Source: Mediterranea sp. (in: CFB group bacteria) (GTDB lineage Bacteria; Bacteroidota; Bacteroidia; Bacteroidales; Bacteroidaceae). From it: a stretch of DNA of 38,412 nucleotides. Position numbers and translations under genes: made by a program. A model generated the notes under the pieces. It was not told the origin of the DNA, ran no database searches, and saw only the letters and a program-made list of their open reading frames with translations. Positions 1 through 8,390 of this stretch are shown piece after piece. How positions within the stretch are numbered: the first letter of the stretch is position 1; the number at the start of each line of letters is the position of its first letter. The stretch is taken from the NCBI GenBank assembly GCA_031262385.1, contig JAISHU010000132.1:1-38412 (forward strand). Direction: 5' to 3'.

Positions 1-8
1 CGATGGTT

Positions 9-60
9 GTACGACCGTACGACGTTGGTCGGACGCTCGTCCGACGTTGGTCGGACGGTA
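9..60. repeat. Palindromic GTCGGACG/CGTCCGAC repeat cluster
   Basis: The 14-mer ACGTTGGTCGGACG occurs twice, at 22-35 and 44-57, with a 22 bp period. CGTCCGAC (38-45) is the exact reverse complement of GTCGGACG at 28-35 and at 50-57. The pairing 38-45 with 50-57 gives an 8 bp stem with a GTTG tetraloop. GTACGAC is also repeated at 9-15 and 18-24. No T-tract follows on either strand, so this is not a classical terminator. The left part may continue beyond the window. Confidence 0.7.
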
Positions 61-183
61 AAGAAAGTGCAGTGCAAAGACAATATATTACTGATACATA
101 ATTATTTCTCACTAAACAACAACTAACAAACCACTACCTCCGATAAATTGTTGGCTTTCTGTAAAAATTTCCCTCCCCGATGT

Positions 184-191
184 TACATTTG
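184..191 (+). promoter_or_regulatory. Bacteroidetes -7 promoter box for the sigma operon
   Basis: TACATTTG matches TAnnTTTG and lies 27 nt upstream of the sigma-factor ATG at 219. I see no clear -33 TTTG at the usual 19-21 bp spacing. The box shows that an upstream in-frame ATG at 180 cannot be the start, because it would lie inside the promoter. Confidence 0.6.
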
Positions 192-218
192 CCTCCTTGC
201 ATTGTCTTATCTATATCA

Positions 219-734
219 ATGGAACTGAAAGATTTTAAAGAGACAGTGCTACCCCTGCGTGGCAACTTGCTTTGCCAAGCCAAGCGGATGCTGGGCGACA
301 AGGAAGATGCCGAAGATATCGTACAGGAGGTTTACCTGAAGTTGTGGAGCATCCGCGACGGACTGGATTGCTACGACAGCTTGTCGGCACTTGCCTCGCG
401 CATCACACACAACTTATGTGTGAACCGTTTGCGAAGTGCTTCGTACCGACAAGAGCCGCTGGAAATAGCACCGCCGATGCAAGACAGCGTGACGCCCGAC
501 GTGGCACTGGAACAGAAAGAGGGCATACAGCGCATCGAGCTATTGATTGACTCGCTGCCCGACGCGCAACGCCACATCTTGCGAATGAAACATCTGGACG
601 GATTGGAAGTGGAAGAGATTGCCGAACTAACCGGCAGCAGTGCCGAAGCGGTACGCATGAATCTGTCGCGAGCCAGACGCAAAGTGCGCGACGCTTTTTT
701 GAAACAAGAACAATATAAGAATATGCATATATGA
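219..734 (+). CDS. ECF-type RNA polymerase sigma-70 factor
   Basis: A 171-residue extracytoplasmic-function sigma factor. Sigma region 2 spans about residues 5-75, with an acidic DAEDIVQEVYLKLW segment typical of core-polymerase binding. Region 4 spans about 112-165, with a helix-turn-helix around LEVEEIAELTGSSAEAVRMNLSRAR that would contact the -35-like element. The start at 219 is chosen over an in-frame ATG at 180 because a -7 box lies between them and the family starts close to this methionine. Its stop overlaps the next start (ATGA), so it is translationally coupled to the membrane protein that follows, the usual sigma/anti-sigma arrangement. The target regulon cannot be read from the sequence. 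Confidence 0.93.
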   Translation: MELKDFKETVLPLRGNLLCQAKRMLGDKEDAEDIVQEVYLKLWSIRDGLDCYDSLSALASRITHNLCVNRLRSASYRQEPLEIAPPMQDSVTPDVALEQKEGIQRIELLIDSLPDAQRHILRMKHLDGLEVEEIAELTGSSAEAVRMNLSRARRKVRDAFLKQEQYKNMHI

Positions 735-1207
735 TGACCGACGAACAAATAGAACAATTGCTCGCCCGCTTCTTTGACGGAGCGACCGACAACGAAGAAG
801 AACGTACCTTGTATCGCTTCTTCCGACAAAAAGAACTTCCCGACCGGTGGAAACCCTACCGGGAGATGTTCGACTTCTTCGAACAGGGAATGGAAAAGGC
901 GCCTGCACCGAAAAGAACGCTCAAACGCACACTCCGCCGGGCGGCAGGCATCGCAGCTTCTCTGCTGATAATGCTCTCCGCCGGCTGGTGGTGGACGACT
1001 TATCACCAAGAGAACGATAAGATTTATGTGACCCGCAACGGCGTAATGCTGACCAATCCGGAAGAAAAGGATGCCGTATGCCGCGAGATAGCCCAGCAGG
1101 TACACCAACAGTATCAAGACATTGTGAATGCTTTTCCCGACGAAGCAACACGCGAAGAGGTAAAAAGGATTCTGGGTGTCGACTGCAATAAACCGATTAT
1201 TCACTAA
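731..1207 (+). CDS. Probable anti-sigma factor, single-pass membrane protein
   Basis: A 158-residue protein that overlaps the sigma gene by 4 bp. It has an acidic cytoplasmic N-terminus of about 70 residues (MTDEQIEQLLARFFDGAT) followed by a basic stretch (KRTLKRTLRRA). One transmembrane helix follows at about residues 71-87, then a polar extracytoplasmic tail of about 70 residues. This layout and gene order match the short Bacteroides anti-sigma proteins that hold ECF sigma factors at the membrane. No zinc-binding HxxxCxxC motif of the ZAS family is present, so the call rests on context and topology. Translation may start at 731 or at the adjacent ATG at 734. Confidence 0.7.
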   Translation: MMTDEQIEQLLARFFDGATDNEEERTLYRFFRQKELPDRWKPYREMFDFFEQGMEKAPAPKRTLKRTLRRAAGIAASLLIMLSAGWWWTTYHQENDKIYVTRNGVMLTNPEEKDAVCREIAQQVHQQYQDIVNAFPDEATREEVKRILGVDCNKPIIH

Positions 1208-1223
1208 GAAACCCCTCATTAAT

Positions 1224-1766
1224 ATGAAACTTATTCCAACCATCGCGGCAATGGCTTTCGCTTTCTTGGTAAGCCTGCCCACAGAAGTACATGCACAAGA
1301 AACCTTGAAAATTTTGATACAGAAGTGCGAAACCATGGACGACGTGGATATCAACATCATCCGCCGTAAAGACAAGAAAACGGGAGAGCTGGAACATTCT
1401 GCCGTAACCATTACCATTAAGGATAATAAGCCTCTCTGCGAAGAGTTTGAAAAAGCTTTCCGCAAAGACAGCGAATCTGCCGAACAGGAGATTATAAGCC
1501 GCAAAGGCAAAATAGTAAGCAGCATCTTCTGCCGCTTCGGCGATGTATCTTACTCGTACTCGCAAAGCTCGGCGGGCAATGCCACGGTTTCGGTAATCCA
1601 CAAAAGTACCCGCATGTTCAACTTCGACTGGGAAGGTCGTAATTTCTCTATTGACAACTTTTCGTTCGACTACAGTGCGTACGAAGACAACATTAGGGAT
1701 GCATTGGAGCAAGCAAAAAAGGCACTGACACGACGCGACTCTTCGAAGGTGTACCGAATCGATTAA
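1224..1766 (+). CDS. Secreted protein of unknown function (DUF5024-like) in the sigma operon
   Basis: A 180-residue exported protein. Residues 1-25 form a signal peptide ending VHA before QE, a good signal-peptidase I site. The mature part is charged and mixed alpha/beta, starting ETLKILIQKCETMDDVDINII, with no catalytic motif I recognise. It resembles small Bacteroides periplasmic proteins found downstream of ECF sigma/anti-sigma pairs, and I think DUF5024 is the nearest family, but this is from memory. The start at 1224 is chosen because the upstream in-frame ATG at 1176 lies inside the previous gene and would bury the signal peptide. It could be an output or sensor of the sigma system. Its stop overlaps the convergent lipB stop by 4 bp. 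Confidence 0.7.
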   Translation: MKLIPTIAAMAFAFLVSLPTEVHAQETLKILIQKCETMDDVDINIIRRKDKKTGELEHSAVTITIKDNKPLCEEFEKAFRKDSESAEQEIISRKGKIVSSIFCRFGDVSYSYSQSSAGNATVSVIHKSTRMFNFDWEGRNFSIDNFSFDYSAYEDNIRDALEQAKKALTRRDSSKVYRID

Positions 1767-2419
1767 AGTAACTGCCTCAACTGCTCTTCGAGGCGGCTTT
1801 TTACCTCTCCGATAGCTACTTCGCGACCCAGTTCGTGTTGCAGCGAGGTGACTCCTTTATCCACAAAACCGCAGGGGTTGATGTAACTGAAATAGCGCAG
1901 GTCGGTGTTGACATTAAGTGCCAAGCCGTGCATGGTAACAAAATGACTGCTGCGTACGCCTATGGCACATACCTTGCGAATGGGGTTGCCCCCACCTTCT
2001 ATCCACACGCCGGTAGCTTTTGCCAAACGACCTGCGGCAATGCCGTAAGAGGTACACACACCGATGACCGCCTCTTCGAGTAGGTGTACATACTCTTTGA
2101 GACCCAACTCAAATTCCTCCAGATTGACGATGGGATAACACACCACCTGTCCCGGACCGTGATAAGTGATGTCGCCACCGCGGTCGATGTGGTAGTAGGT
2201 TGCGCCAATCTCGCGCAAACGCTCTTCGGAAAGCAGCATGTTGTTTTCTTTTCCGCTGCGCCCTATGGTGTAGACGTGCGGATGTTCACAGAAGATAATG
2301 TGATTTTCGTAGGGCAGCCCCGCCTGTTTCAGTTGTATCAATTCGTCGAACAGACGGGTCTGCCGTTGCCAAGCATCGTCATAGGCGACGGTGCCCCAAT
2401 CGGTAACAGTCAATTTCAC
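1763..2419 (-). CDS. lipB: Octanoyltransferase (lipoyl-ACP:protein N-octanoyltransferase)
   Basis: A 218-residue LipB, the usual length. It transfers the octanoyl group from acyl carrier protein to lipoyl domains of 2-oxoacid dehydrogenases and the glycine cleavage H protein. The signature GGDITYHGPGQVVCYPI is at about residues 81-97. The catalytic lysine is K149 in the RKVCAIGVR motif and the acyl-accepting cysteine is C183 in INPCG. It is the last gene of a five-gene minus-strand operon. Its start overlaps the HMA-protein stop by 4 bp, and its end overlaps the convergent sigma-operon gene by 4 bp. Lipoyl synthase is not in the window. Confidence 0.95.
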   Translation of the reverse strand: MKLTVTDWGTVAYDDAWQRQTRLFDELIQLKQAGLPYENHIIFCEHPHVYTIGRSGKENNMLLSEERLREIGATYYHIDRGGDITYHGPGQVVCYPIVNLEEFELGLKEYVHLLEEAVIGVCTSYGIAAGRLAKATGVWIEGGGNPIRKVCAIGVRSSHFVTMHGLALNVNTDLRYFSYINPCGFVDKGVTSLQHELGREVAIGEVKSRLEEQLRQLL

Positions 2420-2721
2420 TTCTCCTCCTCTTTCTTGCTTTCCTTTACCAGTTCGGCTTCGTAGTTAATCTTCTTAAAGCCCGCCTGAATGTTTGCTACG
2501 GTGTTCTTGTCGGCATCGTAGGTAACGGTCACAACTTTTGTTTCGAGGTCGGTGGTAATGTCCTTCACTCCTTTCTCGAAGCGGTTGTTGTTCGTGATTT
2601 TCTTTTCGCAGTTTTCGCAGTGCATCTTGGTCACCTTAAAAACGGCTACTCTAAGGTCTTTTGCCAATACGGTCGCCGTACTTATCAGTGCTACGACCAG
2701 CGTAAAAATGATTCTTTTCAT
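2416..2721 (-). CDS. Periplasmic heavy-metal-associated (HMA) domain protein
   Basis: A 101-residue protein with a signal peptide (residues 1-20, ending VLA before KD) and one HMA fold. The metal-binding MxCxxC loop is M33-H-C35-E-N-C38. The beta-alpha-beta pattern continues with KGVKDITTDLETKVVTVTYD, and the tail is charged (KESKKEEEK). Such domains bind Cu(I) or similar soft metals. Export and 4 bp overlaps with both the TonB-dependent receptor upstream and lipB downstream suggest it accepts or buffers metal on the periplasmic side. The metal is inferred, not shown. Confidence 0.88.
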   Translation of the reverse strand: MKRIIFTLVVALISTATVLAKDLRVAVFKVTKMHCENCEKKITNNNRFEKGVKDITTDLETKVVTVTYDADKNTVANIQAGFKKINYEAELVKESKKEEEK

Positions 2722-4781
2722 AATCGGGGTATATTATATCTGATTCCTATGTATGCTTTAGCGCCGTGCGTCGGTCCCCACACCATGGTGGCATCGAAGC
2801 GGTTGCCCCACGGGTCGTCGGCACCGATAACGGGATGTGCTTGTTTAAAGTTGGTGAGGTTTTCGCCACCGGCATAGACCGACCAGCGGCGGAAGAAGCG
2901 GGTGACTTGCACGTTGAGTTGAGGGAAGCCGCGGTAGTATTCATCCCACGAAGGAGTGCCGTCGGCAAGGGTGTAGGGAGCAGGCATTCGTCCCCCTCCG
3001 TTGAGTTGCAGGGTGGCGTCGAACTGCCACAGCCCCATGTTGGTTTGATACGAAGCGGTGAAAAGTCCCTTGTGCCGACCGGTCAGCGGGCGTTGCTTCA
3101 GCGTGCCGTTGTAGTTGGTCTTTGCATCGGTGAGGCGATAGGCGGCGGTGAACGTAAACCCGCGAAACAGCGGATAGGTGAGGTCGACTTGAAAGGCGTG
3201 CGAATACGAACGCCCGCGCAGGTTGTCGAAATAGACGACATACGGATTGGTCTCCCTGTCGACGACCACTTGCCGACGGAATTCGGTGTAGTAGTAATCT
3301 GCGTTGAGGTTGAGTGTCTTGCCGAACAGAGGCAGGTAGAAGGCGGCACCGCCCCCGTAGTTCCATGCTTCTTCGCGTTGCAGATTCTCTTCTATCGTAA
3401 GGAGGCGGCTGCTTGCCAGCAGGTTGTTGTTCTCCGCCAGCACGTGCGGCATACGATAACCCTTGCCGACCGACAAGCGGAAGTTGACGGTTTCGTTCGG
3501 AGCGTACTTGAGGTGTGCCCGCGGAGTAACAAACAGGTGACTGTCGCCGATAGCGGGGTCGGGGTCGTAGTCGGCACGAATGCCCGCCATGAGCGTAAGA
3601 ATATCGTTATAATTAAAGGTGTACTGGGCGTACGCACCGGGAATGATGTCTTGCTCCAAGCCTGCCGTCGAGCCATACGTACCGCTCAGTCGGTAGTGCT
3701 GGTCGTAACGGTCGTAGTTAAAGCTAAGTCCGGTAGAGAGGCTGTGCATGGGAGTGAACTCCGTTTCGAACATCAGCGAGGCATACACACCCGTTTGGTC
3801 GACGTCGTAGAATCGGCGTCCGTAGCCGGCATTCTGTTTGTGCAGTGTACCTTGCAAGATAAGTGCCAGATTGGTATTCTTCTCTTTATCGAAGATATAG
3901 GCATTCTTGGTAAAGAGTTCGTATCGGTCGGTTTCGATGCCGATGAGGTAGCGCGGGTCGGAAGCACCTTGGGGTGTTTGTCCGCTGCTGCGTGTTTCGT
4001 GCAATGCTTTGATACCTGCCTGAAACACATAATGGTCGCCCATATACGCCCAACGATTCCAGAGGTTGTATTGCGTCACACGCGGAATATCCTGAAAGCC
4101 GTCACCATTGGCATCGTGCCGCAGTGTTTCGTTTTCGTAGTGAGCCAGCAGCGAGGTACTCCAGCGGGAGTTAAGGTTGAGGGTAGCATCGGCATTGGCT
4201 TCCCACCGCCCGGTGCTGCTGCCGAAGAGATTCGCCGACACCCAATCGGCTTCGGGTTGCTGGGGTTTCTTAAACTCCACATTGATTTGTCCGGTAATCG
4301 CCTCGTAGCCGTTCTTTACCGAAGCAGCCCCTTTACTCACCTGTATGCTTTGCATCCACGGACCGGGTACATAGCCCAATGCATAGGGCAAGGCGGCACC
4401 GCGAAAGTTAGGGATGTTTTCGGTGAGCATCTGCACATACGTACCGGCAAGCCCCAATAGCTTTATCTGTCGGGCACCCGTGGCGGCATCGGTATAACTC
4501 ACATCTACCGAGGGATTGGTGGTAAAGCTCTCGCCCAAGTTGCAGCAGGCTGCGCGCAGCAGTTCGCCGGCGGTAATCATATCTTCGTTCATTACGCTGC
4601 TCCGCTTTTTCAGGGTACCGAGCCGGCGGGTTACCACGGTTACTTCGTCCAACTGCACATCTATCTTTGCCGTATCTCCGGCTTCACCGTACACTTGCGC
4701 CGAAAGGTTGCAAGCGCAGAGTAGGAAAAGGAGCGCGAGAAAGCCCTTCAAGGAGACGTGTATGGCAGACGAAATACGCAT
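2718..4781 (-). CDS. TonB-dependent outer-membrane receptor (probable metal uptake)
   Basis: A 687-residue receptor. The signal peptide (residues 1-28) ends NLSAQ. A plug domain follows at about residues 45-170, with a TonB-box-like segment (VQLDEVTVVTRR) and an internal GESFTTNPSVDVSYTDAATG. The rest is a beta-barrel ending in an aromatic-rich strand (AYIGIRYNIPRL). It lacks the CarboxypepD_reg-like N-terminal extension common on Bacteroides SusC proteins. The start at 4781 is chosen because it gives a clean signal peptide and begins 4 bp after the murF-alr stop; an in-frame ATG at 4910 lies inside that gene. The downstream HMA protein suggests a metal or metallophore ligand, but cobalamin-like ligands cannot be excluded. 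Confidence 0.9.
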   Translation of the reverse strand: MRISSAIHVSLKGFLALLFLLCACNLSAQVYGEAGDTAKIDVQLDEVTVVTRRLGTLKKRSSVMNEDMITAGELLRAACCNLGESFTTNPSVDVSYTDAATGARQIKLLGLAGTYVQMLTENIPNFRGAALPYALGYVPGPWMQSIQVSKGAASVKNGYEAITGQINVEFKKPQQPEADWVSANLFGSSTGRWEANADATLNLNSRWSTSLLAHYENETLRHDANGDGFQDIPRVTQYNLWNRWAYMGDHYVFQAGIKALHETRSSGQTPQGASDPRYLIGIETDRYELFTKNAYIFDKEKNTNLALILQGTLHKQNAGYGRRFYDVDQTGVYASLMFETEFTPMHSLSTGLSFNYDRYDQHYRLSGTYGSTAGLEQDIIPGAYAQYTFNYNDILTLMAGIRADYDPDPAIGDSHLFVTPRAHLKYAPNETVNFRLSVGKGYRMPHVLAENNNLLASSRLLTIEENLQREEAWNYGGGAAFYLPLFGKTLNLNADYYYTEFRRQVVVDRETNPYVVYFDNLRGRSYSHAFQVDLTYPLFRGFTFTAAYRLTDAKTNYNGTLKQRPLTGRHKGLFTASYQTNMGLWQFDATLQLNGGGRMPAPYTLADGTPSWDEYYRGFPQLNVQVTRFFRRWSVYAGGENLTNFKQAHPVIGADDPWGNRFDATMVWGPTHGAKAYIGIRYNIPRL

Positions 4782-4785
4782 GGCG

Positions 4786-7281
4786 TCAACTCTCTTGGAA
4801 GTAGACCCGCTTGACACGAGTCGACACGGCGGTGAGTACTTCGTAAGGAATGGTACCGAGTGCATCCGAGAGCACCGTAATGGGGAGGTTATCGCCGAAT
4901 ATTTCGACACTGTCGCCTTCGCGGCATTCTATGTCGGTGACATCTATCATGCAGACATCCATGCAAATATTGCCCACGTAAGGTGCGTGCATGCCGTTCA
5001 CCAAGCAGTAACCGGCGGTGTTACCCAGATGACGGTTCAAACCGTCGGCATAGCCTATGGGCAGGGCGGCAATGCGCGAGTCGCGCGTCAGCTTACCGTT
5101 GCGTCCGTAGCCCACGGTTTCGTCTTTGGGTACATCACGTATCTGCAAGATGGTGGTTTTTAGTGTGCTTACATTGTTGATGACGGCGTTTGTTACGGGA
5201 CTAACGCCATACAAGCCGATACCCAGCCGCACCATGTCGTATTGCGCTTCGGGGAATCGTTCGGCGCCTGCCGAGTTGCAGATATGGCGAAAGATGCGAT
5301 GTCCGAAAGCTTGCGTCAGTTCGGTCGATGCGGCATCAAACAGGCGTATCTGCTCGCGGGTGAAGTCGTCGAAACGGGGTGAGTCGCCGGCTGCCAAGTG
5401 CGAGAACACCGAGCGTACAATCACGGCATCCTGATGTTTCAATCGCTCGATGAGTTGCGGCATCTCATGAGGAGCAAAGCCCAGCCGGTGCATACCCGTA
5501 TCAACCTTAATGTGTATGGGGAAGCGGGTAATGCCACTTTTTTCCGCCTCTTTGATGAGAGCTTCCAACAGGTGGAAACTGTAAACTTCGGGTTCCAGAT
5601 TGTGTTCGAACAGAGTGTGGAACGAAGTCATCTCGGGATTCATTATTAAGATACCGGTGGTGATACCGGCACGGCGCAGGTCGTAGCCTTCGTCGGCAAC
5701 CGCCACCGCCAGATAGTCCACACGGTGTTCCTGAAGGGTTTTGGCAATCTCTTGCGAACCGGCACCGTAAGCGGCAGCCTTCACCATACATATCACCTTG
5801 GTGGCGGGGTTGAGCAGGGCGCGATAGTGGTTCAGATTGGCTATCATCGCGCCCAAGTTTACTTCGAGGATGGTTTCGTGCACTTTCTTTTCCAGCTCTT
5901 CGGTGAGGCGGTCGAAACCGAATCGGCGGGCACCTTTGATGAGTATGATTTCGTTAGACAGCATCAGTTTGCCTTTGGCAATGGCGGTCAGCAACGATTC
6001 GGTGTCGGGAAAGAAGGCGCGTTCTATGTTGAAGCGGGCTTCGCACGAGCTGATGTCGTGCCCTACCCCTATGATGCGGTCGACCTGACGACCGGCTATC
6101 AGTTGTTGCACCCTTCGGTAGAGGATAGACAAGCTTTGTCCGGTTTCGAGTATATCCGACAAGATAAGGGTACGTTTCAGTCCTTTCACCAGCGAGCGGC
6201 GGTAAAGAAAGTCGAGTGCGATGTCCAGCGACACCAAGTCGGAGTTGTAGCTGTCGTTTATCAGCAGACAGTTGTTTTTACCCTCTTTCACCTCCAGTCG
6301 CATAGCTACGGGTTCGAGGTGCTGCATCCGCTCGGTAATCTTTTCCGCAGGCAGCATCAGGTAGTGGCAGGCGGCAAGACAGTGCAGTGCATCTTCTATC
6401 GAGGCATCGTCGATAAAGGGAATGGTAAAGCTGTTTTCCATGCCCAGATAGCGATAGACTATAAAGGTGTTGTCGTCGCGCTTTTCTATCTTTTTTATAT
6501 AGAGGGGACAGTCTTGATTCTTGCGGCTCCATGCAATCTCGCGTGCCGACGACAGGGTGCGCGACACGCAGTTGCTTATAAACTCGTCGTCGCCGTTGTA
6601 TATCAGCACGTCGCAATCTTTAAACAGCGACACTTTTTCGATGCATTTCTCTTGCAGCGAGTAGAAGTTTTCCTGATGTGCACCGCCGATGTTGGTAAGG
6701 ATACCTATGGTGGGTTGAATGATATTCTTGAGTGCGCGCATCTCTCCGGGTTCGGAGATACCTGCCTCAAAGATACCCAGTTCGGTTTGGTCGGTGAGTT
6801 GCCATACCGACAGCGGTACGCCTATCTGTGAGTTGTACGAGCGGGGCGAGCGGGTGATGACACGGTCGGAGGCGAGAAGCTGATGCAGCCACTCTTTTAC
6901 CACGGTTTTGCCGTTGCTTCCGGTGATACCCACTACGGGTATGTTGAAATGTTCGCGATGCTTCTCCGCCAACTTTTGCAGCGCCTTCAAGGGGTTCGCC
7001 ACCACCAGCAGGTTGGCACCTTCCAGACGGCTTTGGAGTGCTGCAAGCTGCGACGAGTCGGCATCGTTCTCGCTCACCACAAAGTTGCGTACACCTCGTG
7101 TATAAAGGTCGGGAATATAGCGGGCACCGTCGTTTCGCTTGGATTTCAAGGCAAAAAACAGTGTCTCTTCGGGAAAATTCAGGGAGCGGCTGTCGGTAAG
7201 CAGCCAACTTATCGTAGCAGAATTATCTCCCACACGGCGGGCAGCTATATACCCGGCTATTGTATCAATAGAGTATGACAT
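4786..7281 (-). CDS. Bifunctional MurF ligase / alanine racemase fusion
   Basis: An 831-residue fusion that couples two peptidoglycan precursor steps. The N-terminal MurF half (about 1-460) adds D-Ala-D-Ala to UDP-MurNAc-tripeptide. Its ATP-binding P-loop is GITGSNGKT at 118-126, followed by a conserved NDSYN near 342. The C-terminal alanine racemase half (about 468-831) makes D-Ala from L-Ala. The PLP lysine is K501 in VKAAAYGAG and the second catalytic base is probably Y725 in VGYGRNG; GNICMDVCMIDVT is the conserved late motif. The fusion is well known in Bacteroidetes. The start overlaps the upstream GSCFA gene by 25 bp, so the two are co-transcribed. Confidence 0.96.
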   Translation of the reverse strand: MSYSIDTIAGYIAARRVGDNSATISWLLTDSRSLNFPEETLFFALKSKRNDGARYIPDLYTRGVRNFVVSENDADSSQLAALQSRLEGANLLVVANPLKALQKLAEKHREHFNIPVVGITGSNGKTVVKEWLHQLLASDRVITRSPRSYNSQIGVPLSVWQLTDQTELGIFEAGISEPGEMRALKNIIQPTIGILTNIGGAHQENFYSLQEKCIEKVSLFKDCDVLIYNGDDEFISNCVSRTLSSAREIAWSRKNQDCPLYIKKIEKRDDNTFIVYRYLGMENSFTIPFIDDASIEDALHCLAACHYLMLPAEKITERMQHLEPVAMRLEVKEGKNNCLLINDSYNSDLVSLDIALDFLYRRSLVKGLKRTLILSDILETGQSLSILYRRVQQLIAGRQVDRIIGVGHDISSCEARFNIERAFFPDTESLLTAIAKGKLMLSNEIILIKGARRFGFDRLTEELEKKVHETILEVNLGAMIANLNHYRALLNPATKVICMVKAAAYGAGSQEIAKTLQEHRVDYLAVAVADEGYDLRRAGITTGILIMNPEMTSFHTLFEHNLEPEVYSFHLLEALIKEAEKSGITRFPIHIKVDTGMHRLGFAPHEMPQLIERLKHQDAVIVRSVFSHLAAGDSPRFDDFTREQIRLFDAASTELTQAFGHRIFRHICNSAGAERFPEAQYDMVRLGIGLYGVSPVTNAVINNVSTLKTTILQIRDVPKDETVGYGRNGKLTRDSRIAALPIGYADGLNRHLGNTAGYCLVNGMHAPYVGNICMDVCMIDVTDIECREGDSVEIFGDNLPITVLSDALGTIPYEVLTAVSTRVKRVYFQES

Positions 7282-8240
7282 ACATCTCGTTCGTTTTGGA
7301 AATCTAAGTACGGGTATTTTTCGCTAAGTCGGTCAATCCTTAACATTATTTGACCTAAAAAACGCTTATACTCGTCCGAAGCGGGTCTGAAAGGACGATG
7401 TGCCAAAGCTCTATGTATCTCTTCACATTCGTTCATGATTATTACGGCTTGGGGGGAGAAGCAGTGTTGCACGAACTTCTGCCACACATATTGCACCGCC
7501 ACTTCCGAAGGATGTAGCATGTCGGCGGCATAGAAACGATAGTCGCGCAGCTCGTCCAACAACAATTCGTAGGCAGGGAAATAGCTTACCGCATCAGGGT
7601 AAGCGGCTTGCAGACGGTCTATGGCGAGGTGCAGTACAGCCTTGCTCAGATTGTTGGCGTGCATACCGTCGCGGACGTGACGTATGGGACTGACGGTGAA
7701 CACTATTTTCAGGTGGGGATGTCGGCGCATTAGTTCGGCAATAAGCCCGGTGTACCCGGTTACAATCTCTTCAGGCTCCAACCGCCGACGCACGAAGCAC
7801 TTTTCGGGCTGCTTGTGGCAGTTGCCCACCACCTTATCCTCTTGCAGATAGACCCATGCCGTGCCGAAAGTGAGCAGCAGCACATCCCACCGGTTCGATT
7901 GCCGGTGCGCCTGTCCCAACCGCATATTGATGCGTTGCAGTATCTCTTCGGTACTTTCCGAAGAAAAGTCGCCGTGATGCATGGCGCTATGCCAAAGTCC
8001 GCCGTGTTGCAGCAAATCGTCGGGAGTGTAAACCTTGCCTGCCAGTATCTCGCGCAGGGCTTGGGCTATCGACAGCGGGTTGTAGAGCACGCCGTAGGGA
8101 TTGACGTCGCAACGAAACTTGGCTTCTGCCAGTCTGGAACCTATATTTTCGGCGAAACACGACCCCATAACCAATAGTTCGTTGTGTTGCGTCAGCCGGG
8201 GTAACCGGTCGGATATTTCTACGGGAGTGACAAAGTTCAT
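7257..8240 (-). CDS. GSCFA domain protein
   Basis: A 327-residue protein carrying the family-naming motif G26-S-C-F-A-E-N-I-G near its N-terminus and a late DMLHPSEVAVQYVWQKF segment. This is the Ser...DxxH layout of SGNH/GDSL-like esterases, so S27 and the late Asp/His are candidate catalytic residues. The natural substrate is not established. The start at 8240 is chosen because the family begins shortly before GSCFA and a -7 box sits 29 nt upstream; an ATG at 8342 would lie upstream of the promoter, in a terminator. It is the first gene of the operon with murF-alr, which hints at envelope polysaccharide or peptidoglycan deacylation. Confidence 0.9.
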   Translation of the reverse strand: MNFVTPVEISDRLPRLTQHNELLVMGSCFAENIGSRLAEAKFRCDVNPYGVLYNPLSIAQALREILAGKVYTPDDLLQHGGLWHSAMHHGDFSSESTEEILQRINMRLGQAHRQSNRWDVLLLTFGTAWVYLQEDKVVGNCHKQPEKCFVRRRLEPEEIVTGYTGLIAELMRRHPHLKIVFTVSPIRHVRDGMHANNLSKAVLHLAIDRLQAAYPDAVSYFPAYELLLDELRDYRFYAADMLHPSEVAVQYVWQKFVQHCFSPQAVIIMNECEEIHRALAHRPFRPASDEYKRFLGQIMLRIDRLSEKYPYLDFQNERDVCHTLLIQ

Positions 8241-8268
8241 TGTTACGAATCTGTTTTGGTACGAAGTA

Positions 8269-8276
8269 CAAAGATA
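8269..8276 (-). promoter_or_regulatory. -7 promoter box of the GSCFA-murF/alr-TonB-HMA-lipB operon
   Basis: On the minus strand the sequence is TATCTTTG, a perfect TAnnTTTG, about 28 nt upstream of the start at 8240. No good -33 TTTG is visible. Tight spacing or overlap of the following five genes suggests this is their main promoter. Confidence 0.65.
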
Positions 8277-8334
8277 GAGAAAAACCGATGCCAATGCGCT
8301 AAGGCATCTGTTAATTGTCTCCGTAACCATTAAC

Positions 8335-8362
8335 GCCCCCACCGGCTTCCGCCGATGGGGGC
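8335..8362 (-). terminator. Strong hairpin after the 3-keto-glycoside cassette
   Basis: GCCCCCACCGGC (8335-8346) and GCCGATGGGGGC (8351-8362) form a 12 bp stem with one mismatched position and a TTCC loop. It lies just past the stop of the minus-strand gene at 8391 and upstream of the next minus-strand promoter. The T-tract on the minus strand is weak, so termination is probable rather than certain. Confidence 0.55.
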
Positions 8363-8390
8363 AAAGAAAATACCTGTCATTCGGAAGAAG

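Noticed and set aside
180-218. Upstream ATG as the sigma-factor start
   Set aside because: A -7 promoter box at 184-191 lies just after it, and the extra residues do not fit the family.
371-1525. Minus-strand open frame of 384 codons across the sigma operon
   Set aside because: It is antisense to three good genes with a coherent operon layout and its product is low-complexity Ser/Arg/Leu-rich.
2766-4460. Long open frame on the plus strand (564 codons) opposite the TonB receptor
   Set aside because: It lies entirely antisense to a well-supported receptor gene, has no family resemblance and no promoter or signal features. It is a by-product of codon use.
5725-6831. Plus-strand 368-codon frame opposite murF-alr
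   Set aside because: Antisense to a confidently identified fusion enzyme; no recognisable domain.
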